Shown here: one piece after another, positions 36,310-46,850 of the stretch
Layout of the letters: each line of letters starts with the position of its first letter
Numbering within the stretch: position 1 is the stretch's first letter
DNA from: Gymnorhina tibicen
Taxonomy: Eukaryota > Chordata > Aves > Passeriformes > Artamidae
Assembly: GCA_013399875.1 (NCBI GenBank)
Contig: VXAZ01005587.1
Span: 467,451-531,450 of the forward strand
DNA length: 64,000 nucleotides
Direction: 5' to 3'
Notes under the pieces: generated by a model
The model's database searches: none
Seen by the model: the letters and a program-made list of their open reading frames with translations, nothing else
Told to the model about the DNA's origin: nothing
Translations under genes and position numbers: made by a program

Positions 36310-36624
36310 CCCTGCCCCAGCCCATCACTCCCCCAGGGACAAGGTGCTTCCTTTCCTGAAATGCTCACCACTGGGTGTCTGTGAGTCCCTATCAGTGTTT
36401 GTTCATCTTGTGTGCCCATCCTTGGCATGTTTGGGTGCGTGTTCCTGGCCGCTGCCTTGGCTGCGGCATCATCTTGGATGCTGGTGGTACCTTCTGTACT
36501 CGGGAAAGCCTGGGCCGTGTGTGGCTGTGCCATGTATAACTACAAGGTGCATGCGTGAGGACTTGGGGGGCTTTGCTTTGCCTTATGTTGTCATTTTAGA
36601 TTGCTGTGTTTATGGTTTGTAGCT

Positions 36625-37330
36625 GCAGAAGTTTATTTAGGGGTTTTTTTGTATCTTTGGCTGGTGGGGGTGCCCCAGGACAGTGGTGGGGGCCAATGCC
36701 CATATGTGGCTGGAGAAGAGCACCTGGACATGTGTGGCTACTTCTGCCAGGGGGAGCCAGGGCCACCCAAGGAGCCGGGATGTGGCTTGGAATGGCCTTG
36801 CCTCTGCCCAGGGTTTTGCAAGAGCTCAGTGGCACATGGATCCTTCCCCATCCCCCTGCGGTGTGAGATTCTGGTTTGCCCTGTCCTGTGTTGGCTACTT
36901 TTACACAGAGCACCTGGTGTACAGGTGATCCTGAGGCTGATCCCATCTCTCCTTGACCTATTCTTCTTTGGGAATAGTCACCCTGCACTCTTCCCCCTGT
37001 TTATTTCCCCAGTTCTCTCACCAAGGGAGCATTGGGACTGGGGTGTCCCATGGGCACCCTGGCTGGGATGGGGGTGCAGGGAGTTGGTGCTTGACCTCGG
37101 GCAGAGATGGCTCAGTCTTGTCCTTTTCCTTCTTCCATGACATGGACTGCAGTGGCTTGTCCCTTCCTGGGACACCCCTGGTGGAGGCCAGAGCAGAGCA
37201 GGAGCACTGCAGTGGCACAGGTGTGGTGTTGGGGTGTGTGGTGGAACTGGAGGACAGTGGGGGTGCAGGGAGAGATGGGGGAATGCTCTTTTGGGGTTAC
37301 TCCATGGGCCCCACTGCTCATCTCCCTCCT
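36625..37330 (-). repeat. Copy 2 of the unclassified dispersed repeat
   Basis: Diverged partner of 33226-33960, with shared blocks in the same order. It lies between the two CTRC genes. Open frames here (for example 36953-37483 +, 36978-37430 -) recur in both copies only because the sequence is repeated. Confidence 0.6.
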
Positions 37331-37499
37331 CCTTGTGTTTCAGTGCTGGATGTCGCTGAGGAGAGCCTGGGATGTGGACTGGCACCTTGTGCCAGGGCCG
37401 TGCTTCCCTATGGCTCTGTGCCATCAGCATCAGGATGCTGCTCAGTGTCAGGGGAGTTTGTTCATGTCTCCCAGGTGTCCTGAGCTCTCATTTCCAGGA

Positions 37500-37824
37500 G
37501 TGGGTAAAGATCATTTTTAAGATGTAATTTTTATGTAAGCAGCTGTATGAGTACTTATATTTCAACAGTGAAGTAAAAGTTATGAACTTCATGAAGTTTT
37601 GCTCTATTCTTTTAAACTTCCCCTTATTCTCCCACATTGTTAAATACTCAACAATGGACACATCCTACAAAGTTACATTTGACAAAAATAAAGCTTACAC
37701 TTCTTTAGGTTAACTTGTAGATTTAATGTGTCAGTTATAAATTGTGTGAACAGAATATAACAATAATTGACAATTAATTGACAATTTGAGTATAACAAAT
37801 ACTCGTTAAACTCTATGCAGCCTT
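37500..37824. other. AT-rich spacer
   Basis: Unlike the GC-rich surroundings, this segment is AT-rich with many TAAA/TATA words, including AATAAA at about 37687. I recognise no gene or repeat family. Confidence 0.5.
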
Positions 37825-38020
37825 AGAGATTAAAAGCTGAGGCTGAAGTCACTTGGCTTGTTCAGCTGGGGGAGGCTGAGATCAGGCAGCTCCCGAGGGG
37901 CAGCTCGGATCTCTGCTCTCTGTGAGCAGGGACAGGACCGAGGGCACGGCTGGAGCTGTGTCCGAGGAAAGACTGGACGCTAGAAAAAGGTCCTTCACCC
38001 AGAGGGACCACAACTCTCCA
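37825..38020 (+). mobile_element. CR1 LINE fragment, sense
   Basis: TTGTTCAGCTGGGGGAGGCTGAG, GGCAGCTCGGATCTCTGCTC and GAGGAAAGACTGGACG match the sense CR1 3' region, truncated at both ends. Confidence 0.7.
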
Positions 38021-39562
38021 CCACCTCCTGGGCAAGGGGACACTGGTTAGTGGGGTGACATGCACTGCGGGGGGTGCCCATGGCTGGCTGGGTGGGGCAG
38101 GGCTGATGCCCCAGCACAGAGACTTGTGGCACTCTGGGGCCTTGCCCAGGGCTCCTGTCCACCAAACCCCCTCTGAGGATGGGACACGATGCACAGGCGC
38201 ACCTACAACATGCTGTGACACCAGGCTCCTGCACTCCCAGCCCCAACAGCTGTGCCCGTGGCACATGTGGGTACACGCAGAGGGGACACGCCTGGAGCTC
38301 TCCATCCAAGGCAGCAGATCCTGCTGCCAATCCCATGCCAGTGTCCCGAGCACCTGGCCCCATCCTGCTGTGCAGAGTAGCCACCTCCACACATCATCAC
38401 ACTGGCAGGCCTTTAATTGCCTTTGGGGTGATCCCTACAGCTCCTTTGCCATAGCACATTTCCTGCCCATCCACACCACTTCCCACCCCGCACCCTTCTT
38501 CACCTGCTAAACCTTTCGTCAGGCTGACGAGTGCCAGAGGGTCCCTGGAGGTCCCCAAGTGGCTCACACAGTGCCAGGGCTCGTGCTGGCACTCCCAGGC
38601 CCCGGTGCAGGTGCTGGTGTTGCTCTCTGAGCTGGTGGCGGTGCTGCTCAGCGCTCCAGTGGCACCATGGCTCCTAAATCATGTCCCCCGCTGAGCTTGA
38701 GGTGCTGCCGTCCATCTCTGCTCCTTCTCCTCCTCCTCATCCACGAGGATCCCGGCTGGGCTCCAGCAGCCATGATGGGATGATGGTGTGGTGGATGGTT
38801 CTGCTTGGGGGCTCACGGTGCAGCACCCACCCCCACCTCCTGGACAGCCCCTTCACCTGCTCCCACCAGCATGCTACCTTTTTCCTGAAAAATTTCCCTG
38901 GCTCCCCCAGGGCAGCCCTGGCTCCTCCTGGGAACCCCATAGCTGGGGGTCCTGTCAGCTGCCCACCGCCCACCTTGTTCCTCCAGCCACCACAGAAGGA
39001 CATCCGTGGTAAGATGCTCCACTTCTGGGCCACGTCACAGGTCCTGGAGATGGAGCTGGCAGTGCCATACAGCTCCCAAGGGCTCCATCTCCAACAGAGC
39101 TCTTGCAGGCACCCCTGACCCCTCCCAAACCAGTCAGACTCTCTCAAGCCCCCCAAAGCCAACCTGGTTCCCTCAAGACCCCCACTGAAAGTCAGCCTCC
39201 CTCATCTAGGCAGTGCCAGTGAGGTTCCCTAAAGCACCCCAGGAGCTACCAAGTGTTCTAGATCGTCCCCAAGGGCCAGCTGGGTTCCCTGGAGCTCCCC
39301 TGAACAACCTGGAGAGACCCCAGCCCCTCTCCTATTGAACCCTGAGCCCCTTGGCTCAGCCATGGCATGAGGACCAGAAGCATCTTTCAGGATGTGCCTG
39401 ACAGCCTCCCCAGAGCCCTGCCCAGCCCCACTGCACAACAGGGACACCTTCCCCAGCACACAAGCAGGAACTCGGCATCACCAGACCCAGCCCTGGATGT
39501 GTGTCCCCAGCTCCACCACATCCCCCCAAAAGAACCAGCGAGACCAGCTCAGCACTTTTGCT
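38021..39562. other. Intergenic sequence between the CTRC copies
   Basis: C-rich sequence without recognisable genes. From about 39140 it resembles the 3' flank of copy 1 (34.0-34.3 kb), so it is probably a diverged part of the duplicated unit. I looked for CELA2A-type motifs (VVGGE, TAAHC, GDSGGP) and saw none outside the two CTRC genes. Confidence 0.5.
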
Positions 39563-39568
39563 TTTATC
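39563..39568 (-). terminator. CTRC: Variant poly(A) signal GATAAA for the distal CTRC copy
   Basis: Same hexamer and nearly the same distance from the stop codon as in copy 1. Confidence 0.45.
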
Positions 39569-39602
39569 TTGCTCAACAGTTGTATTTCCACGTGCCGCGT
39601 CC

Positions 39603-41136
39603 TCAGTTCGTGCTCATTTTCTGCCAACGAGACAGAGGGGAGGTCATGGTAAGACCCTCAGTGGGGCAAGAACAGCCCCTCCATGGGGGCAGAGGAACGG
39701 GGGGGGCACCCACCTCGCTGATCCAGTCGACGTAGGCGGACACCCGGGTGAAGACCGTCGGCTTCCTGATCATGTTGCAGCTCAGGCCGGAGCCGAAGCT
39801 GACGATGCCCTCCACCTCCCAGACCCCATCGTCGCGCTGGCAGTTCAGGGGGCCGCCGGAATCGCCCTGCGTGGAGAGATGCTCTGTACCGCTGCTCCTG
39901 GGCCAGCACACCCCTCATCCCTCCTGGCCATCCACCCCCATGGCTCCATCCCTCTCTTCCCAGGGCCCACGGTTCCGCACCGCTGGGACACCCACCACGC
40001 CGCAGTGCCGACACTCACGTTGCATCCAGAGACGACGCCGTCGCCGCCGGCGCACACCATGTTGGTGTCCACATTGCTGCCCCACCAGTCCCACTGGGAG
40101 CAGGTCTCATAGTCCACCACGGGCAGCAGAGCCTGCTGCAGGACGTCAGCCAGGGGCCCATTGGCTGCAAGGACAGCCAAAGCTCATACTTCACACCCTG
40201 AGCCTGCATCCCCTTCCCAGGGACCCACTGGGGACCCGCACTTACTCCTGATGCGTCCCCAGCCGGTGACGTAGCAGGGGTAGTCATTGGGCAGGATCTT
40301 GCCAGCGTCCGGCAGGCAGGCGGCACGGATGGTGTCACTCTCCTGCACCTCCTCTGCCAGCTTGATCAGGGCAATGTCGTTGCTACAGGGGGATGTGAAC
40401 CATGAGGTTGTTGTCCCCGGCCACAGGAACAGGGTCCCTGGCCATGCGGACAGGAGTCCGTGGCCACGCCACCCACAACCAACCCCTGATGCATCCCATC
40501 CCCTACATGATGAGGAAGGAGTTCCATTTTTCATGGACGATTGTCTTCTCCACGGCCACGGCCACAGAACCGGGCTCGTCATCCACTGTCAGGTCCTGCT
40601 TGCCCAGCAGCACACGGTAGGTCATAGAAGAGCTGCAGGGAGAAAGAGGGGGTGTCAGTCCCTATACATATCTTACCTCCATGGCACAGACCCCCCAGCA
40701 CCCCAACACCCACCTGATGCAGTGGGCGGCCGTCAGCACCCACTGGGGGGCAATCAGGGTCCCACCACAAGTGTGGTACCAAGATCCATAGCGGCTGTAC
40801 TGCAGCGAGATCTGCGAGGGCAGAGGCACAGCGTCAGAGCAGGAATGTCCCCCTCCCTGTCCCCATGCCCGTCCCCGTGCCCCCTTACCTGCCATGGCCA
40901 GCTGTGGGCTACGGCGTCTTCACCGCCCACCACGCGGGAGCCCAGCTGTGGTGGCACAGCTGGCTGGCCGCATCCATAGGCTGTGTGACACCCAGCAAAG
41001 GGACATCAGGGGCTGCCCGTGCCCGTGCCCAGGGCCACGGCAGGCCCCACGGTCCTGTCCCCGCTGCCCCGAGCCCTCCCCATCCCCTGCACCCACCGTA
41101 GCCCAGCAGCAGGACGAGACAGACGGCTCCCAGCAT
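39603..41136 (-). CDS. CTRC: Chymotrypsin-C-like serine protease, tandem copy 2 (EFHD2-proximal)
   Basis: Exons from 5': 41097-41136, 40889-40980, 40714-40811, 40507-40632, 40246-40382, 40019-40164, 39714-39866, 39603-39620; 810 nt, 269 aa, same exon lengths as copy 1. Signal peptide, propeptide Cys, activation Arg, triad His74/Asp121/Ser216 and the S1 Ser are all present. I count ten amino-acid differences from copy 1: S52Y, H56Y, N78S, A99S, T118I, L163I, L195N, R197D, T199N and I266M. Three of these sit within five residues in the loop after DWWGS. The gene position next to EFHD2 matches mammalian CTRC, so this is probably the positional orthologue and copy 1 the extra gene, but sequence alone does not settle it. 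Confidence 0.9.
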
Positions 41137-41512
41137 GGTTGTGCTGACCAAAGGTGCCGCAGTGGGGCCGCTCACCCCTCTTATGGTGTCCGGACTGCTG
41201 GGGGACCTTGGAGTGGCCCCGCCTGCCGCTGACATGTGGGGACTGTCCCACGCTGGGGGCACAGGGGCTCCTCAGCCCCATCGCCCCATCTTATCGCACT
41301 CACCGTCCCGCCTGGGAACGGCCACATCTGCCCGTCACCATGTGCTGGCACCGTGCTGGGACATGGCAGGGACACCTGGCCCTGCTCTGGGAACGGGCAG
41401 GGTCCCTCCTGGGGCACAGCTGGTGGGCAGCCCCCCACCCATGATGCTGTCAGTGGGGTGCTGGGCAGCCCTTCTGCCCCCCAACCCTGAGCACCAACTG
41501 CCCCAGGACACT
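39681..41512 (-). repeat. Segmental duplication unit 2 containing CTRC copy 2
   Basis: Partner of 34514-36309. Offset between copies is 5203 bp over the 5' block (exons 1-2 and upstream) and 5168 bp at exon 7, showing indels within introns between blocks of near identity. Confidence 0.85.
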
Positions 41513-41855
41513 GCCCCCCTCACACCACCAACCCCCAGGCAGAAGGTCCCCTTATCTCACTCTTGACGTGATCAAGACCAGCTAAAACCCCCCAGGTGCC
41601 ACAGGGTGGGACAGCAGAGATGTCAGCAGCACTGCTGATGGCTTTCGATAGCCCCAATCCCCACACTTCGATCAGGCTGCTTCCCCCAGCAGTGAGCCAC
41701 GGCTCATCCCTGTTCAGTGCCACCATTTGCAGTGGCAACCGGGTGCCCACGGTCACACCCCACTCCCCAGATTCCTTTTCCCCACCCAAGCCCCCGCCAC
41801 CGACATGCTCATCCCACAGCTGCACCCCAGCAACCAGCACTTACGAAATATAATA
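41137..41855. other. CTRC copy 2 upstream region and EFHD2 downstream flank
   Basis: To 41512 this is the duplicated CTRC 5' flank. From 41513 to 41855 it is unique C-rich sequence with no recognisable gene. Confidence 0.5.
41180..41186 (-). promoter_or_regulatory. CTRC: TATA-like element of CTRC copy 2 (CCATAAG)
   Basis: Identical in sequence and position to the element of copy 1, so both genes keep the same core promoter. Confidence 0.45.
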
Positions 41856-41861
41856 TTTATT
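41856..41861 (-). terminator. EFHD2: EFHD2 poly(A) signal AATAAA
   Basis: Canonical hexamer on the minus strand about 850 nt after the EFHD2 stop, followed by A/T-rich sequence. The 3' UTR would include the (CA)n tract at 42151. Confidence 0.65.
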
Positions 41862-42149
41862 TGGGATTAAATTAAAAAAACATAACACACCCCCTTATAC
41901 CGCCACTCGGGGGACAGCGTGGGACAGACGTGGGTCTTTACAGCCACCCACAAACATGAGAGCCTCAGTGACCAATGGCAACCACTTGTGGCCACCACGC
42001 TCATCCTGCCAGGCTGAACACAACATGAAAAAACATAATACAGCCCCATAAGCCAGCAGCTGTCTTTCTGTATGTCTTTGATCAAAATAAAGAGAGACAC
42101 AGCTCCTGGGAGGCTCCATGCCAGCAGGGTGGGCACCCACCCCCCAGCA

Positions 42150-42150
<1 letters not shown>

Positions 42151-42188
<38 letters not shown>
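42151..42188. repeat. (CA)n microsatellite in EFHD2 3' UTR
   Basis: Uninterrupted CA repeat of 19 units. Confidence 0.95.
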
Positions 42189-42191
<3 letters not shown>

Positions 42192-42706
42192 CCCCTCTAC
42201 CAGCACCTGGCCCTTGCCATGGCTTTTGTCACTGGTGTCACACATAGCAATACCAACAGACACCGAGCCAGCATGGCCACAACAATACCCACCATGGCCA
42301 CCTGGGCAAGCCCCCTTCCTGCAAACCTCCCAGTGCACTCACAACACACAACAGTCTGGGCACAGGTGTCCCAGGGACAGGTATTCTGGACATGGCTCCC
42401 CTGGGACTCAGCAGCAGCAACCCCCAGTGCAGCTGCAGGCAGGGAACAGGGTGCTGTTCAGGGTGGGGGGCACGCCAGGGAGGTGGGGGGCACGAACAAC
42501 ACCTACAGACACCACAGCAAGAGGGGAGGGGGGAGTCGGGGCTGACCGGGCTCTGCCAGCAAGGTGGGCACTGTGCCGAGCCCGCGCCGGGATCCTGCCG
42601 GCAGCCCAGGTGGAACACGGCTCGGGCATCGCTCCCAGCGTGGCTGGCATGTGGCACAGGCGGGGTTGCCAGCCTGGGCACCACTGACCAGTCCTGCCTG
42701 GCCCCG

Positions 42707-45700
42707 TCACTGCGTGAAGGTGGACTGCAGCTCCTTGAAGGCCGCCTTCCTCTGCTTCAGCTCCTCCGCCTGCTTCTTCTTCTCCTCCTGCTCTGCCTTG
42801 ATCTCCTCCTCGAACCTGCTGGCTTCGTTGATGGCTTGTGCCTGAGCATGGAAATGTCCAGCTGTGACCTCTGCCAAGCTCTCCTGCCCACCCCAACATC
42901 TGCCCACCTCCTGCCCAGCCATCACCCAGCACCAGACTGCCCCCATGCATTGCCATCCTGCAGTGGAACCTCCTGAACCCTGCCTCACCTTGGCCTCAAA
43001 GAAGTTCTTGGCACCTTTCACCCCCTCTGTGGAGACATCGATCTCAGAGAGCCGGGCCAGTGCGTGCAGCCCACTGTCCTCCTGCAGCTCACCTGCTGCT
43101 GCCTTCCGGAAAATCAGTAGGAACTGCGAGGGGAGATGGTAGCATTGGCTCCCTGAAGACCCTAAAGCCACCACAGCCACTGTCCACCTTCTCACCAGCA
43201 GGAACAGTGGCTGGGGACATCTCCCTGCCAGCGTGGAGCCTCCTAGCCCCTTACCCCTCACCTCTCGAAAGCTAAGCTTGCTGTCCAGATCTTCATCCAC
43301 CTCCTTGATCATGTTCTTCAGTCCCAGGTGTGTCTGTGGAGCCCCCAGCTTCTCCATCATCAGCTTCAGCTCCATCAGGTCAATGAAGCCGTCTTTCCCT
43401 GCGTCGTACCTGCAGGATGGAGGCACGATCCTGACACATCACCGTGGGGTGCAGAGCCCACACAGCCCCCCACACTGGCCCCCAGCAGCAGACCCCTGAG
43501 TGCTCTCACACTGGCTGAGAAGCAAAGAGGGATCAGCAAGGCCTTGGGCACTGATGGTGTCCGGCAGCTTTCCAGACCACAGGGAAGCTGCTGCTGAACC
43601 GCTAACAACCCCCCGGAGCATTCTCCAGGGTCATGCTCGTTTCCGTGCGGCACTTGGCACGAGAAGCTGCCAGGATGCTGCCAAGCCTGCTGCCAGCTCC
43701 CTGTGCCAGGAGCCTGAGCACGTGCTCCCCTTGGCTGCGGCACGGGATAACAGGCCACGGGGCTAAGCCCACCGGGCACTGCTCCCCGCGTCACCACCTC
43801 CTCCTCACTACGACACCTCCGGGTGACCCACCCTCGCTGCCCAGAGCCTGTGCCATCCATGCTCCACCCCTGGCCAGGTGCCTGGGCTTGGCTGAGAGCT
43901 CTGGGAACAGCTCTGCTCACTGATGCTACCCTCGGACCCATCAGGAATGCCCCTCCTCAGACTCCTGCCTGTGGCTGTGCCCCCTCCAGCTTCCCTGCAG
44001 CCGCCCCGCTGTCTGCTCCCCTGCCCGCTGCCTGTGCACCGTGGGCTGTGCCGGTGGCACGCTGGCGTGGCACAGCAGGATCTCCACGGGGAGCCAGCAC
44101 GGAGCCACGCTTTGCACAGCTCCACACGTTGTAGGTGGGCAGCTACACACTGCACCCGTTGTGACAGGGGTTTTTTTTTGTATCTTGTCGCTGCAGCAGC
44201 CACGCAGAGCCCCGGCTCCCCATGCTGCAGGTCTGTGACTCATCTGTACCTTCCGTGCTGCTGTCTGCTCTGTCCGTGTCTGCAGCAGCACCTTCCTGAT
44301 CTGCCAGGGACCCCAAATTGGTCCTGCTCACCCCTGCCTACTGCTGCCGTCACCCTCAGAGTGTGGCTGTAGGCACAGACCCCACATGATTTTTGCCTCC
44401 AATACCCCTCTTGGAGCATAGGATCATAGAATCATGGAAGGGTTTGGGTTAGAAGAGACTTTAAAGACCATCTTGTTCCACCCCCTGCCATGGGCAGGGA
44501 CACCTTCCACTATCCCAGTGCTCCAAGCCCCATCCAACCCAGCCTGGAACACTTCCAGGGATGTGGCAGCCACAGCTTCTCTGGCTAAACTGTGCCAGGG
44601 CCTTACCACTCTCACGGGGATGAACTTCCTCCCAGTCTCCAAACTAACCCTGCCCTCTGTCACTTTTGAAGACTTTCCCCCTTGTCCTGTCACTCCATGC
44701 CCTTGTCCAAAGTCCTTCTCCATCCTGCATCCCACAGAGTTTCTCTGCAAGGGGAGAGTTGCCCAGCCTGGCTTTGCCACTTCATCCCATGCAAGCCACC
44801 TCCCCAGATGCAGGGCAATTCCTTGCTCTCAATTCCCTCCTCTGTTTTTTTGGGATACCAGCATCCTGCATGTCCCAAAGGGCACCATCTCCCCCGTGGA
44901 GAGCAAAAATCCTTCCACGCATTGCTTTATCCTCTACGGCCGGATTGTCACATCCCGAGAACAGCAGCAGCGGCGAGGACAGTGTGGCAGGGCTCTGCTC
45001 CAGAGCATCCTTTCCTTGGGAGACCCGCCGGCTCCCAAACCTCCCCAGAGCCTCGCAGCCCCGGCGCTGCTCCTTTCGCTGCGGCGAGACGCTGCAGCTG
45101 TCAGGGCAAACACGTCTGCTCCGCACGCCGCTCCCTCGCCTGCGCGGCGCCGACACCCGCCCCGCCATCTGCGCCCGGAGCACCCACGGCACGGCCACCC
45201 ATCGCTCCGGCACCGGGAGCTGCCACTGTTCCCCCGCGGACCCCGAGCACGCTGTCCCCGCCGCAGGCTCCCTCCTGCTGCAGTGCCCGGCTCGCAGCGA
45301 CCTGCGCGTCTGGCTCGCTGCCATGTGCTGCCGGTGGGTGACAGCCCCCCAGGAAGGCACGGGGAACAGGGAGGCTCCGTGCACCGCCAGGGGTGCTGAC
45401 AGGGTGTGCCCGCACCCTACGCAGCCCCCCAGCCTTGTGTTTCGGCGGTCACTGCCTCCAACCCCCCACTTCCTCCACCCACCCGGTCATGTCCGAGCGA
45501 GACCACCCAGGACGCCGATACGGATCCGCCCCCCGGTGCCAGGCGGGATAAGGGGCATTGGCATGTCGCAGTCATGCCTTCGTCTGTACCACATTTTCGC
45601 GCTTTCCGGAGTCCCGCTGTCTCCACGCCTCCCGCACAAAGCAGCCAGCGCGCCGCGGGATCCATGGGGATGCTCCGGGCTGTCCCGTTTGCCCCTGGCT

Positions 45701-46658
45701 ACTCCCGCGCATTCCAGCGTGACCGCGATTGGAGTCACCCCGATTTCTGGCTCCCCCTGGAAATTTCCAGGGCTGGAGGCTCGCTGCCAGCTCCCCCCTT
45801 TCCCAGAGGCCGGGGGCCGAGCTCGTGCTCCGAGTCACGCTCCGCCACGCGTGGTGGCACGCAGCGCGGGCAGCGATGCTGAGGACACGCCAGCCTAGCC
45901 TCTGCGGCCCCGGGGGCTGCAGGGGTGTGGGATCCCTCGGTGATGCAGAATGTGGAGGTCCCCGGTCCCCTCTTTCAGCCCCCTGTCTCTGGCCTCAGCA
46001 CCAGGGCACCCCCTCATGGGGCACAAGAGGTTCCTTCTGCAAGAATTTAGGGGCGCGCAGGAATGTCTCCTGCAAGGACCTGGGGGAAGGTGTCCCCGGC
46101 ATCAATCTTGTGAGGGGTTTTGGGAAGAGAGATGTCCCTGGCATCCCTCCTGAGAGGGGCAGGAGGGGGATCCCTCCTGCAAGGAATTGGAGGTGCCCTG
46201 ACATCCCTCCTGCACAGAGTTGGGGCGGGGGGAGTCTCCGACAAGGAGCCGGGGGCTCGCTTCCGCAAGAGGCTGGGGCGCATGGGGGTCCCTCTCGCAA
46301 GGAATAGGGGGGTCCCGCCCCCAGGCACGGGGCCGAAGGCGCTGGGGCATCCGCCCCGCCAGAAGCCGGGATGCCGGGGATGCAGGAACCGGGATGTCGT
46401 GGGTGCGGGACGCCCGGGGTCCCCCGTCCGCCCCGGCGCTGCCACCCGGGGACCCCCTCTCCCTGTGCCCCACACTCACTGTCGGAAGAGCCGTTCCATG
46501 TCGCGGAGCTGCCGCCGGGAGAACTCGCGGAACTCCCCAGCGGGGCTGAAGACGCGGCGGCCGCCGCCCCCGGGCGACGTCCCCTTGGACCGCCCCGCCG
46601 GCCCGGCTCCCGCACCGACACCGGAGGGGTCCCCTCCCCGCCGCCCTCCATCAGCCAT
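42707..46658 (-). CDS. EFHD2: EF-hand domain protein D2 (swiprosin-1)
   Basis: Calcium-binding actin-bundling regulator. Exons from 5': 46480-46658, 43262-43409, 42989-43123, 42707-42841; 597 nt, 198 aa. EF-hand 1 loop DAGKDGFIDLME and EF-hand 2 loop DEDLDSKLSFRE keep the acidic ligands. GAPQTHLGLKNMIKEV, AAAGELQEDSGL and the charged C-terminal helix EEEIKAEQEEKKKQAEEL are characteristic of the EFHD1/2 family; synteny with CTRC and FHAD1 says EFHD2. The N-terminal region before RRVFSP is only about 34 residues, Gly/Arg-rich, against about 70 in human, and an in-frame stop at 46707-46709 lies upstream of the ATG, so the N-terminus is truly short unless another first exon exists. Confidence 0.93.
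44418..44720 (-). mobile_element. CR1 LINE 3' fragment, antisense, in EFHD2 intron 1
   Basis: The plus strand shows the reverse complement of CR1: ATAGAATCATGGAAGGGTTT, CCATGGGCAGGGACACCTTC, then ACTTTCCCCCTTGTCCTGTC. It is embedded in a long chance open frame (44434-45399). Confidence 0.85.
46015..46330. repeat. Degenerate tandem repeat in EFHD2 intron 1
   Basis: Roughly eight to ten imperfect copies of a 30-40 bp unit with the core CCTCCTGCAAGGAATTGGGG and related forms (CTGCAAGAATTTAGGGG, CTCGCAAGGAATAGGGG). Confidence 0.7.
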
Positions 46659-46700
46659 CACCGTCCCTTCAGGCCCCCTTCCCTCCACCGGCAACGCTGG
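46330..46700 (-). promoter_or_regulatory. EFHD2: CpG-rich promoter/first exon region of EFHD2
   Basis: CG-dense sequence covering exon 1 and its donor side, consistent with a CpG-island promoter. No TATA box seen. Confidence 0.55.
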
Positions 46701-46784
46701 CAGGTCTCATCCATTCCCCGGTGGGATCAACCCGGGATGATCCTTAGGGTCCGGCATCACCAGTGGGTCCTATAGCCCGGTGGG

Positions 46785-46850
46785 ACCCCCTCCGGGCCAT
46801 CTTTAGGGTCCCTTTCAACCCGAACCAACCCACGATTCTACGAATCCATA
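46785..46850 (+). mobile_element. CR1 LINE terminal fragment, sense
   Basis: GGGTCCCTTTCAACCCGAACC and CCCACGATTCTACGAATCC correspond to the extreme CR1 3' end, just upstream of EFHD2. Confidence 0.65.

Noticed and set aside
44434..45898. Long plus-strand frames of 321 and 410 codons
   Set aside because: They lie in EFHD2 intron 1, overlap an antisense CR1 and GC-rich DNA, and overlap each other in different frames with no recognisable domain.
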